DNA from: Sporothrix humicola
Taxonomy: Eukaryota; Ascomycota; Sordariomycetes; Ophiostomatales; Ophiostomataceae
NCBI GenBank assembly: GCA_021396245.1
Contig: WNYE01000001.1
Span: 1,178,001-1,242,000 of the forward strand
Direction: 5' to 3'
Length of the DNA stretch: 64,000 nt
Position numbers and translations under genes: made by a program. Every line of letters starts with the position of its first letter. The first letter of the stretch is position 1. Under the pieces are notes generated by a model that saw only the letters and a program-made list of their open reading frames with translations, did no database searches and was not told the DNA's origin. Shown here one piece after another: positions 35,930 to 46,985 of the stretch.

Positions 35930-35992
35930 CGGCTGGTTGGCCTCAAAACGTCATCTCGCATTCAGGCATCACAGACCATCAGTTCCATTGCA

Positions 35993-38900
35993 ATGGCGCC
36001 TGGTGCTATCTCGCCGGAGCGCGGCCCAAGCGAGGCTGTGGGCACTTTCACAACAACATTCGATGATACTCTTCGCTTCTACCTCAATGGCACGCGGGTT
36101 GTCCTCGACGAGATCGATCCGGAAATCACTTTGCTTGAGTATTTGCGGGGTATTGGCTTGACAGGGACAAAACTGTAAGTGAACACTCGATATCCCATGT
36201 CAATCATCACAATACTAACCGCACTTCCCAGAGGATGTGGCGAGGGCGGCTGTGGCGCTTGCACGGTCGTTGTCAGTCAGTACAACCCAACCACAAAGTC
36301 CATCTACCATGCAAGCGTCAATGCTTGTCTAGCACCTCTAGCCAGTGTCGATGGCAAGCATGTCATCACCATTGAGGGCATTGGCAACGTCAAGAAGCCG
36401 CATCCTGCACAGGAGCGTGTGGCCCGTGGAAATGGCAGTCAATGCGGCTTCTGCACACCGGGCATTGTCATGAGTTTGTATGCTCTGCTTCGCAACAATG
36501 ACCGCCCGACCGAGCACGACATTGAAGAGGCATTTGATGGCAACCTGTGTCGGTGCACGGGATACCGGTCCATCCTGGACTCGGCCCAGACGTTCAGCAT
36601 CAATGCCACTTCTGGCTGCATCAAGGCCAAATCAAATGGCGGCAGTGGATGCTGCATGGATGGAAAGGAGAACGGCGGCGGCGGTTGCTGCAAAGACAAG
36701 AACGGAAGCAATGGCGACGACCAGCCCATCAAGCGCTTTACACCGCCCGGGTTCATCGAGTACAACCCAGACACAGAACTCATTTTCCCGCCAGCCCTGA
36801 AGAAGCATGAGTTCCGGCCCTTGGCCTTTGGCAACAAGAGAAAGAGATGGTACCGTCCAGTGACAGTGGACCAACTCCTTGAGATCAAGAGCGTGTATCC
36901 GCAGGCCAAAATTATCGGTGGCAGTTCCGAGACGCAGATTGAGATTAAGTTCAAGGCCTTCAACTACCCAGTATCGATCTTTGTCGGCGATATTGTCGAC
37001 CTACGGCAGTACGCCTTCACCGACGACCACCTCACCATTGGCGGCAACGTCACCCTGACTGATCTTGAACATCTCGCCGAGAAGTCGGCTGTCGAGTACG
37101 GCCCTGCCCGTGGCCAGGTCTTTGCCGCCATCAACAAGCAGCTCAAGTACTTCGCTGGTCGTCAGATCCGCAATGTGGGCACGCCCGCCGGCAACTTAGT
37201 GACGGCCTCGCCCATCTCTGATCTCAACCCCGTTCTTGTTGCGGCAGAGGCTGTCATTGTCGCCAAAGCCAAGGACACCTCCGACCCGACCGGTGTGGCT
37301 GTGGCAGAAATCGAGATTCCCATGTCTGGTTTCTTCCAGGGCTACCGCCGCACAGCTCTGCCGTCCGATGCAGTCCTGGCTTCCATCCGGATCCCAATTA
37401 CTCCCGCCAAGGGCGAGTACTTCCGTGCCTACAAGCAGGCCAAGCGCAAGGACGACGACATTGCTATTGTGACAACGGCAATGCGGATCCGTCTTGATGG
37501 CAACGGCGTCATTGAGCAGTGCAACCTTGTTTACGGCGGCATGGCACCAACAACGGTGTCAGCCAAGACGGCCAATGCATTCCTTGTCGGTCGTCGCTTT
37601 GCCGAGATGGAAACTGTCGAGGGTGCAATGAATGCTCTTGAAAAGGACTTCAACCTTCCGTTCTCTGTTCCTGGTGGTATGGCGTCATACCGGAAGGCAC
37701 TGGCCCTCAGTCTTTTTTACCGTTTCTACCACGAAGTCATGTCTGAGCTGGATGGCGAGGACCAAGTCGATGGTATGGATGGTGTGGAAAGTACTAATGG
37801 CGTTAATGGTGTCAATGGCGCAAACGGCACCAACGGCAGCGGAAGCAAGGCGCATCTGGACATACAAGCCGTGGAGGAGCTTGAGAGAGAAATCTCGACG
37901 GGCGAGACGGACAATGATGCAGCCGTTGACTATGCCCAAGAAATTGTAGGCAAAGCCAACCCCCACCTTGCTGCCCTCAAGCAGACGACAGGAGAAGCCC
38001 AGTACACCGACGACCTTCCGCCGCTGAAGAACGAACTGCACGGCTGCCTCTTGCTGTCAAAGAAGGCACATGCACGCATCCTCAACACCAACTACGATGC
38101 TGCTCTCGATCTCCCAGGCGTGGTTGAAGTCATTGACCGCCACCACATGCCCAATGACGCCGCCAACCATTGGGGTGCACCTCATTTCGACGAGGTATTC
38201 TTCGCAGAAGACGAGGTGTTTACAGTTGGCCAGCCGATCGCCATGGTTCTGGCCACATCGCCAGCACGTGCAGCCGAAGGTGCCCGACTTGTCAAGATTG
38301 AATACGAAGAGCTGCCTGCTATTTTCACCATGGAAGAGGCTATTGAGAAGGAGAGCTTCTTCGACTTCCACCGCGAACTCAAGCGGGGTGAAGAGGTGGA
38401 CACGGCTTTTGAGAAGTGCGACCATGTCTTTACAGGTACCACACGCATGGGCGGACAAGAGCACTTTTACCTCGAGACGAACGCTGCAGTGGCCGTTCCA
38501 AAACTGGAAGATGGCGAGATTGAGATCTTCTCCAGCACACAGAACCCGAACGAAGCCCAGGCATTTGCAGCTCGCGTGTGCGGTGTCCAGGCCAACAAGG
38601 TCGTCGTACGTGTCAAGCGTCTGGGTGGAGGTTTTGGTGGTAAGGAGACACGGTCGATCCAGCTTGCGTCCATTGTGGCCCTGGCAGCCCAAACCATGCG
38701 CCGTCCTGTGCGGTGCATGTTGACACGTGAAGAAGACATGGTGACGTCGGGCCAGAGGCACCCGTTCCTCGGAAAGTGGAAGGTCGGTGTCAACCGCGAC
38801 GGAAAGCTGCAGGCACTGGATCTGCGCATCTACAACAATGCAGGCTGGTCGTGGGATCTGTCTGCAGCCGTTTGCGAGCGGGCCATTACGCACAGTGACA

Positions 38901-40315
38901 ACTGCTACAACATTCCCAGCGTGCGCATCCGCGGCCGGCTGTGCAAGACGAACACAATGTCCAACACGGCGTTCCGCGGTTTCGGAGGACCCCAGGGTCT
39001 CTTCATTGCCGAGAGTTACATGTCGGAAGTGGCTGACAGGTTGGGCATGCCTGTGGAAGAGCTGCGGGCCATTAACATGTACAAGGACGACGATCTGACG
39101 CCGTTCAACCAGACCATTGTTGACTGGCATGTCCCGCTCATGTACGACCAGCTGCGCAAGTCGACCGACTACGATAACCGGCGGACGGCTGTGGCCGAGT
39201 TTAACAAGGCAAATAAGTGGCGGAAGCGCGGTCTTGCACTCATACCGACCAAGTTCGGTATCTCCTTCACGGCGCTGTGGCTCAACCAGGCCGGCGCGCT
39301 GGTGCACATCTACCACGACGGCTCTGTTCTTGTGGCTCATGGCGGCACGGAGATGGGCCAGGGCCTACACACAAAGATGGTCATGATCGCAGCCCAGGCG
39401 CTAAAAGTGCCTCTCGACAATGTGTTCATCAGTGAAACAGCAACAAACACGGTGGCCAACGCTTCTGCCACAGCAGCCTCGGCCTCGTCTGATCTGAACG
39501 GGTTTGCCGTGTACAATGCCTGCGAGCAAATCAACAAACGTCTTGCCCCTTACCGCGAGAAGTTGGGCGAGAACGCAACGATGAAAGAACTAGCACACGC
39601 GGCCTACTCTGACCGTGTCAACCTGTCGGCCCAGGGATTCTACAAGACGCCTGAGATTGGCTACTCGTGGGACGAGAACAAGGGCAAGATGTTCTTTTAC
39701 TTCACACAGGGCGTGGCCGCCTCCGAGGTCGAGCTGGATACGCTGACCGGCACATGGACGTGTCTCAAGGCAGATGTGCTGATGGACGTGGGCCGCACGA
39801 TCAACCCGGCCATCGACTACGGCCAGATCCAGGGCGCTTTCGTGCAGGGCATGGGCCTGTTCACCATGGAGGAGTCCCTCTGGCTGCGCAACGGACCCAT
39901 GGCCGGCCACATGTTTACGCGCGGCCCGGGTGCATACAAGATCCCCGGCTTCCGCGACGTGCCGCAAGTGTTCAACGTTCAGCTGCTCAAGGGTGTCGAG
40001 TGGAAGGAGCTGCGCACGATCCAGCGCAGTCGCGGTGTCGGCGAGCCGCCGCTGTTCATGGGCAGCGCTGTGTTCTTTGCCATCCGCGACGCGCTCAAGG
40101 CCGCCCGGTCGCAGTATGGTGTTGTGGCCAAGACGGTCGATGATGCTGGCAAAGACGGCCTTGACACTGCTGCTCTTGACTCTGACGACGGTCTGCTGCG
40201 TCTCGAAAGCCCGGCGACGCCAGAGCGTATCCGGCTATCCTGTGTCGACCCAATCATGGAGCGGGCACGCGTGACGGCCAAGCCTGGGGAGGAGAGCTTC
40301 TTTATCTACATCTAG
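35993..40315 (+). CDS. hxA: Xanthine dehydrogenase (purine hydroxylase I)
   Basis: Two exons, 35993-36174 and 36232-40315 (57-bp intron), giving 1,421 residues. It oxidises hypoxanthine and xanthine to urate with NAD+, in the cytosol. Domains in order: plant-type [2Fe-2S] (GCGEGGCGACTVV, Cys63/68/71), second [2Fe-2S] (CGFCTPG at 132-138; LCRCTGYR with Cys167/169), a Cys/Gly-rich linker (SGCCMDGKENGGGGCC, about 190-215), FAD-binding and CO-dehydrogenase-flavoprotein C-terminal domains (KIIGGSSETQIEIK onward), then the molybdopterin domains (GGGFGGKETR, AFRGFGGPQG, and RGVGEPPLF with catalytic Glu1332). A repetitive NGVNGVNGANGTNG linker lies before the molybdenum part. All cofactor residues are present, so the gene looks functional. 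GATA motifs just upstream fit nitrogen-controlled expression. Confidence 0.96.
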
Positions 40316-43021
40316 AATGATATCTATGGAAAGACGAAAGGCGGGATGGTGGGAGGCGGCGTTGCAATTATTGTGTATTATTGGTCGCACAGAGGATGCA
40401 TGACATGGTATTCAATATGCATGTTTTACGAATACGAAATATTGTCATAATATAATCAAAATTAAATTGAAGAATAATCACCATATACTCTCCGTGGAAA
40501 ATTAAGCACAATATAAAGGTGCAGCACATATTGATATGTCGTGTTTGGCCCCGCAACCTGGTGGTAGGCTGTCGATGTTGCACAGAGCAGGGCGGTCCAC
40601 GAGGTCGTGCAACGAGTACGACATGTGTCGTCCAACAAGAGAAGGGTCAAACCGAAAATATGACGATGAAATAAATAAACTCAAAAATTCTACGAGGATT
40701 AATATGATTGAATTTAGACGTCACCTATTTCCAGGGGGACGAATTATTCAGCACCTGCCCGAAGAATAGACATTAACGACGTAGACATTTTTGGCAGGAA
40801 CCAACATGGGTGATACGGTGTTATTTGTTTTTTCGAGAATGAATATATTTTTGAAATGTAAATAATAACAGCAACAGTAAGATATGTTTTCTTTAAATAA
40901 AAAAAGAAGATTTGGTAATGTCAGAAGGCAAGATTGTAAATACAAAGGATGGAGCTATTGACATATGAGCTTTTGAGGGAGATTTCATTTATACAAATAT
41001 GTGTATTTTGTCCCCACGATTTATCCGTAATTCACAAAAAAAAAAAATAAAAAAAAAATAAAAAGAAGAGAGAGAGAGAGAGAGAGATAATTATAGATAG
41101 AGAATATTTCTACTGCAATATACAATGAGAATAAGCACGGGCGACCTTGATGCTGGCGATGTAAAAGCAGTGCGAATAGTGCGAATAGACATAACTGCAC
41201 GGATTTCATCACAAAGTTTGTTCCTGCATGCTCAATGGCGGGTACATCTTCCGTGCTCTCAGTGACTGTGATTTCTACTCCGCACCAGGTCTCACAGTTG
41301 TGAGCTCCAAGGAGCCATGCGCAGTAGCTTGACGCATTCTGGGGCTGGGGAACTGGCTGTTCCGGGAAACGAGAGGCTTTTGTCCGGGTGAGGGGAGCTT
41401 CTTTGTATTATGTAATCGCGCCTCATCGTACCTGCCTTAACTGCCAAGTTGTAGCGAGGTGAGTGAGTGAAGATGGCAACATCAGCGGTTGCATACAAAA
41501 TCACATGCGTAAAATTACTACCTACTTTGTGTTCATATAATTTTGCACTGGTGAGGCAGGAGCGTATGTCGACGATTGCCAAAAGAAACCGTTCTGCGTA
41601 AAATCACACCTTCTTTCATCAAGAATTCTGAAGCAATGGAAGAAGGCACAATGGGCGTTCGGATTTGTGTCGTTTCTGTTAGCCTTGTGGGTTCCCTTCC
41701 TTGGCTGCCCACCTGCCGCTTGGTCTCCTGGCTTGTGACTGGCTAGCTCTTTCTAACTTTGCCGCATTGCGACCATTTTAAATGGCTCTTTCCTGGGGCG
41801 AGGCACGCCGCCGCCCATTCGCTCGGCCTAGCGCCCCGCATGCATGCAACAGCGCAACAGCGCAGCAAACAGTGCAGGAAGGAACCACCGCCGCCGCTGG
41901 GAATCGACCCGGCTCGATTTTTTCCTGGTGTTCACGCGAGGCAATTCCTGAGCCAGCCCCTGCGCCAACATTTCAACGCCGCCTCTCGTTTTCTCATCCC
42001 TCGGCCTCTTGGTCCCTCTTGAGGAATGGGCCATTGTTCTTCTCTAGCTCCGCCTCGCTATATTTCGGCCGTATTCCCCATCTGAAGCGTTTGTCACCAC
42101 AGACACCAATTCAATTGGCCTCTCCAGAGATCGATTTTGCGACAGCGACGACCCGGAACAGAAGAGTTGACGTGACATTGATCCATTGCGCGCATTGCGA
42201 GCATCGCCGTTCGATAGCCGACTTCCGACATTTTCAACGTCTAGCAGTTGACACGCATTTGACCGTTTGACGTCTGACGCAATCGTGCTCGCGGAACCAG
42301 CTTTGCAGCTCGTCACCGGATCCAATAGGCGCCTCGGGATTTTCTTCCAGTTTTTACTTACGCCGCCAACGCTCTCCGTCTTTTGCGACCAATTCCCGGG
42401 AAAGGTGTTTACGGTTTCTGCGCCCGCGACTGTCCTGTCACAGAGTTTGCCGCCTTCGTCCAGCCTCTTCCTTGTGCCTTGCAGTCGGACTTCACTCACA
42501 GAGCCTGCCTCGTCTTGCCTTGTTCGCCCACACCCCTCGCCACCTGCAGGAAACGGACAGCGCGTGCGACAGACACGGACACAAGGAGACGGCCCGCCAC
42601 AGCACACGCGCAGACCAGACGGACAAGGCGCATCCTGATTTGCGCATACCGCAATTTCGAGCCTTTTACTGCATTTTTTGCGTAACCATCCCTCATCGCC
42701 TACAGGGCAAGCAGCAGCAGAAGAGAGAGAACGCGAGGGGACCGCCAGAGAAAGCCGCGGGAAACGAGAATCGAGCCTCGAGCCACAGAAAGAAACGACA
42801 CAACCGTGGGGCCGCGATTCACAACCCCAGGGGAACGTGTGGAGGGCTCAATGGGAGGCGACCTGCGTGGATACACCAAACATTGAGGACACGACACACT
42901 GCCGGACTGCACTCGTTATAGCACCGAGCAAAGAACTCGTCGTAGCGCAATAACCCGACACGGAACGCAACACGTATCGAACAAACAGTGCACAGCGCTC
43001 ACCCGGTCACCTGGAGTTACC
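40316..43021. other. Intergenic region with AT-rich island and acuK promoter/leader
   Basis: From about 40,380 to 41,130 the DNA is very AT-rich, with no coding potential. From about 41.6 kb to the acuK start it is GC-richer, A/C- and C/T-rich, with several mutually overlapping frames on both strands (for example 41782-42270 and minus 42044-42607) that look compositional. It is interpreted as promoter plus long leader of acuK. Confidence 0.5.
41034..41088 (+). repeat. Poly(A)/(GA)n microsatellite
   Basis: A-runs interrupted by single T are followed by about ten GA units (around 41067-41086). It is a simple-sequence tract inside the AT-rich island 3' of hxA and should be length-variable. Confidence 0.85.
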
Positions 43022-46000
43022 ATGGACAGAGATCTGCACAAAACCACACGCATCGCGCCAGCGGGCGATGTCAAGCCCGAGAGCAACGGCAACGGCTTTG
43101 GCAAAGCTAACAAGGCTGCGTCAAATAACGGCAATGCTTCCGCCTCGGCAGCGACCGACAACAACGGCGACTCTCGCACACCCAAGAAGCGCCGCAAGGT
43201 CAACCACGGTAAGTTTGGTCTCGAAACGAGAGGTGGAGAGGAGGATATGAGGAGTGGTGCACTTGAGAAAAGAGGAGCAGAGATGCACATGCAGTCACTT
43301 GAAAGCATGCGCGTCTGCTTATTCAGGCCCGGCCGGGCAACGAGGCAGTTCAACGGGATGGCCGCCATTTTGTTTGTGCACTTCTGCAGGTCAGGCGACA
43401 GCCTTCTCAGCTGTGGCCTCCCCGGGTCCTCACAGACCCCTGGCCTCGTATCCAAAGCTTGTCTCCTCTCCACAACTTCTCATATGGCTTCAATGGCTAA
43501 CCCTTGACTGTAGCATGTGTATATTGCCGTCGATCTGTAAGTTTGTCACCCGCCTCGCACTCGCAGTCTGAGTTGTTGCTCGAAGGTGCGATTTGCGCCA
43601 GGGATGGAACCAGACGTCCCCCGTCGAGCCTCATCGAGCTTCTGGCCATCTTGTTTGATGTTCGCAGGAGCCGAGGGGCGGGAAGAAGCGAATGCTGCGC
43701 TGCGCTGCACTTCTACGTGGGCGCGTGCCGCTGGCCAGCACAGCGACGAGGCGGCGACTAGCATAAAAGCTTCGGTCGTCTCACCACTGTCTATTCGCCC
43801 TGATCCATTGAGTCTTTGTATTTTTTATATCATGACAGTGCACTAACCAGAAACCCTTTTCCTCCAGCACATGACGTGCGACTTGGTACGTGCTTTTATA
43901 CCTATATTTATTCCTTGATTTCCCTTTCCCCTTCAGCCCCTGGTCCCCTGGCCCGGGCCTTTTGTCCTTTGTTTTTTCAACCCCTTCTCTGTTTCTGCAT
44001 CTCTGCATCTCTGCTCGAGCACTTGCGCCCTGCCTTGCGCCCTGCAGCCCCCTCCCCCCTCCCCCTGCACTTTTTGTCCTCCCACACTCACTGCCTGGTC
44101 TTCCGAGTGCGCTCTGGATGCGGGCCCCTTTACCTTCTCCCCACCCTGCCGTCTCTATTTGCAAGAAGATGGACTCGCTGTTGGATTCTTAGTGTCAGTG
44201 TACTAACAACACCTAGGAACGGCCATGCACAAGGTGTATTAAGCGCAACATCGGCCATCTCTGTCACGACGAGCCTCGTGAATCTGAGTCGAGAAAGGCC
44301 AAGAGCAACGTCGGCGACACATCCGTGGCCGACGAATCAGAGGATTTTACCGATCCGCGCGCCTCTCTCAACAAGGCGACTGGCAATGCGGGCGCCAACA
44401 CAAGCACAAACGCTGCCATGCGCCCGCCGTCTTTCGACGCGGGTCGTGAGGCGGCCAAGACTGCCTTTAATACTGCAGGAATACTGGGTCAGGCCAACCC
44501 AATGCAGCTTGTGCGACCCAGTGCAGTTTCTGGAATCCAGCCCAATGTCATGGCTTCCAATGACGTGAGCCAGTGTACGTTCTACTCCTACCTTCTGCCG
44601 TTCTGTTGTCCTGCTGTGTTTTGCAGCCTTCGTCTTGACTCCTTTTTTTGCTGCAGCGGTTTTAGCTGCCCCCCCTACCCTTCTTTCCCTCGTCTGTCCA
44701 GCATTTAGTTTCTCTTTTCCAGTCTCGAAGACCAACTGTTGGCCTGCTTCCATAAGTGCCCCTTGGGCCAGTAAATTCCATTCCCCATTTGTACTTGTTC
44801 TGGGGCTCCTCGCTTCCATTTCCTTCCCTTTTAACTTCCCCTCCCCGCCTTCCTTTGACCGTTTGTCTCGATTTGGTGGACGATCGGAAGTTTTTCGGGC
44901 TGTCTTACTACTTCTGTCTTGCTGTCCACCCGTCTCCCCGTCGTTTATTTTTAACTTTTAACTTGCTCTGCAAGATCTCTAACCTTTGTTTTAGTTGGTG
45001 GGTTTTCCGATGCGTGGTTGACTGCTGCACAGAACCATTACCACGACATGCACAACCACTCGGGCTACATGATTGTTCCCGAAGTCAGCGGCGAGCTGCA
45101 GTTTCTCAACGATTTTCTCCAGAGCAGCATGGTCGATGACGCCGCATATGTGTCCGATGACCAGAGCAACCAGCTATTGCGGAGCGCGCCGCCTGACGTC
45201 GCCACGAACTTCTTGACTAGCGGCACCAGTAACAATGCGACTGCAAGCGGTAGCGGCAATGATGGCAAGTCGACTTTGCAGAGCGACGGCAGCGGAACCT
45301 TGGCCGGCAATGTTCTTCTGCCACCGAGTGCGATAACGGCCGGAACAGGGTCCATGCTCCCGCCAGACCGTGCGACGACCGTAGCTGTGGCCGCAGCGTC
45401 GGGTGCCCTCGACATCACCAGCCTCACGGACACCCCTTCAACACGGTCTGCCGCTGTCGACAAGGCCCGCGAATACTACTTCCAGGCTGCCGATCCGTCC
45501 GGAAACGATACCCCCGAGCAGCGCATGTCCGATTTGCTCAAGGCGAAATACGACGCTGGTCTGTTAAAACCCTTTAATTACGTTAAGGGCTACGCACGTT
45601 TGCACACCTACCTCGACAGCCATAAGATCGCACCTGCCTCGAAGCAAAAGATCCTGCGCCAGCTTGACCGCTTCCGGCCCAAGTTCCGCGAGAAGATGCA
45701 GGCCCTGACCGATCTGGAGTTGATCTACGTTGAGATGTGGTTCGAGAAGACGCTCATGGAATATGACCGCGTCTTTGCGAGTATGGCTGTGCCGGCGTGC
45801 TGCTGGCGCCGTACCGGCGAGATCTTCCGCGGCAACAAGGAGATGGCAGAGCTTATCCACGTCCCCGTGGAGAGTTTGCGTGACGGCAAGATCGCATTGC
45901 ATGAGATCCTCACAGAAGAGTCCATGGTCCGGTACTGGGAAGAGTTTGGCACCATTGCCTTTGACTCAGCCCACGACACGCTTCTGACGGCCTGCTCGAT

Positions 46001-46193
46001 CAAAAACCCCAACGACTCGTCCAAAGACCCAGTGATTAAGTGCTGCTTCTCGCTCAAGATCCGGCGGGACGACCACAAGATGTATGCCACGCTTTATCCT
46101 TCAATGTTTTATCCAGAATACTAACAGTCATTATCTAGTCCGAGTTTAATTGTCGGAAACTTCCTACCACACGACCCATTACCGAGTCACTGA
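43022..46193 (+). CDS. acuK: Zn2Cys6 activator of gluconeogenesis (AcuK/Ert1 family)
   Basis: Six exons inferred: 43022-43208, 43514-43536, 43868-43885, 44217-44574, 44995-46081 and 46139-46193, giving 575 residues. Joined exons 1-4 rebuild the zinc cluster ACVYCRRSHMTCDLERPCTR plus CIKRNIGHLC (spacing C-x2-C-x6-C-x5-C-x2-C-x8-C), preceded by the basic PKKRRKVNH. A regulatory/PAS-like region follows from about 390 (MEYDRVFASMAVPACCWRRT, RGNKEMAELIHVP). The ending IPSLIVGNFLPHD is typical of the family and appears only if the 57-bp last intron (46082-46138) is removed; unspliced, the frame ends 14 codons later at 46124. Family members activate PEPCK, FBPase and respiratory genes on gluconeogenic carbon sources. 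Introns of 305, 331, 331 and 420 bp are unusually long here. The start has a good ACCATGG context. Confidence 0.88.
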
Positions 46194-46985
46194 TCATGTC
46201 AACCACGATCTGCCTGTTTTTTTTTTTTTTAGTTGCTATTCAGTTGCTATGTTTGCTATGCTTAATCGATTCCCCTTTCAGAACCCTCACTACTATACGT
46301 CCTCAGTACATACCTTCCAATCTCAACACCTCATTCCCTTCTTATCTGTCTTTTATCGCAAAGGGCTTGGAGTCCATGAACTTTTGGCTAGATATACCTA
46401 TCGGCGGTCACTTCTGAACCCTTTGTATTTTTTATTTGTTTCTGGTATTTTGTATTGGTGTGGATTTAGATAATCATTGGTTACGCTGTGTTTATCCACA
46501 CTTGAAAGAAGAAGAAAGAGAAGATGTTTTATTTATTCTACATTCTGTATCATCCCTCCTGGGCTGGTTTTATTGCTACAGATGCCAACGCATTGTTGAC
46601 CCAATCGTTTGGTATACACGGCCTATATATATATTTGCGGTTCGTCAAAGGGCCGCAGACTTATCCTACAGTTGAAAAGCAGTACTGTTCTTTCCCTACA
46701 GCAATTGTACCTTCTCATAAGTCATAAACTCTATCGTATCACGTGCTGGATCTAGTGTTGGTGTTGAGGAAGTTGCGATCGATCCCGAGACGGAAGTCAC
46801 GACAGTCGCAACTGCCACTTCTATTCTCGGCATCAGTCGTTGCTTCCCTAAAATTCAAAATTTCGGCCGACCCCTTTGTTTCCACTGAAATTTTGTAAAA
46901 TACCCCTTTTCCGTATCGTCGCTTTCCTACTCATGTTTTCAACTATATCAACGTCAACTCCTAGGCTCGCGATAACTTCGCAAAC
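46194..46985. other. Intergenic region acuK/spo22
   Basis: T-rich 3' flank of acuK (T14 run near 46217-46230, TATATATATA near 46624) and a short promoter for spo22. Small frames are not supported. Confidence 0.5.

Larger units (their letters stand above)
34656..35992. promoter_or_regulatory. Divergent promoter region dbr1/hxA
   Basis: 1.3 kb with no supported gene. The dbr1-proximal part carries two CACGTG boxes and a palindromic pair of Gcn4-type sites. The hxA-proximal part carries three GATA-type motifs. Short frames at 35.3-35.9 kb overlap each other on both strands and have no domain. Confidence 0.55.

Noticed and set aside
38057..39340. 427-codon minus-strand frame inside hxA
   Set aside because: Shadow of the molybdopterin domain of xanthine dehydrogenase, which is intact on the plus strand.
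41782..42607. 162-codon plus frame and 187-codon minus frame upstream of acuK
   Set aside because: They overlap on opposite strands in leader-type DNA and neither has a recognisable motif.
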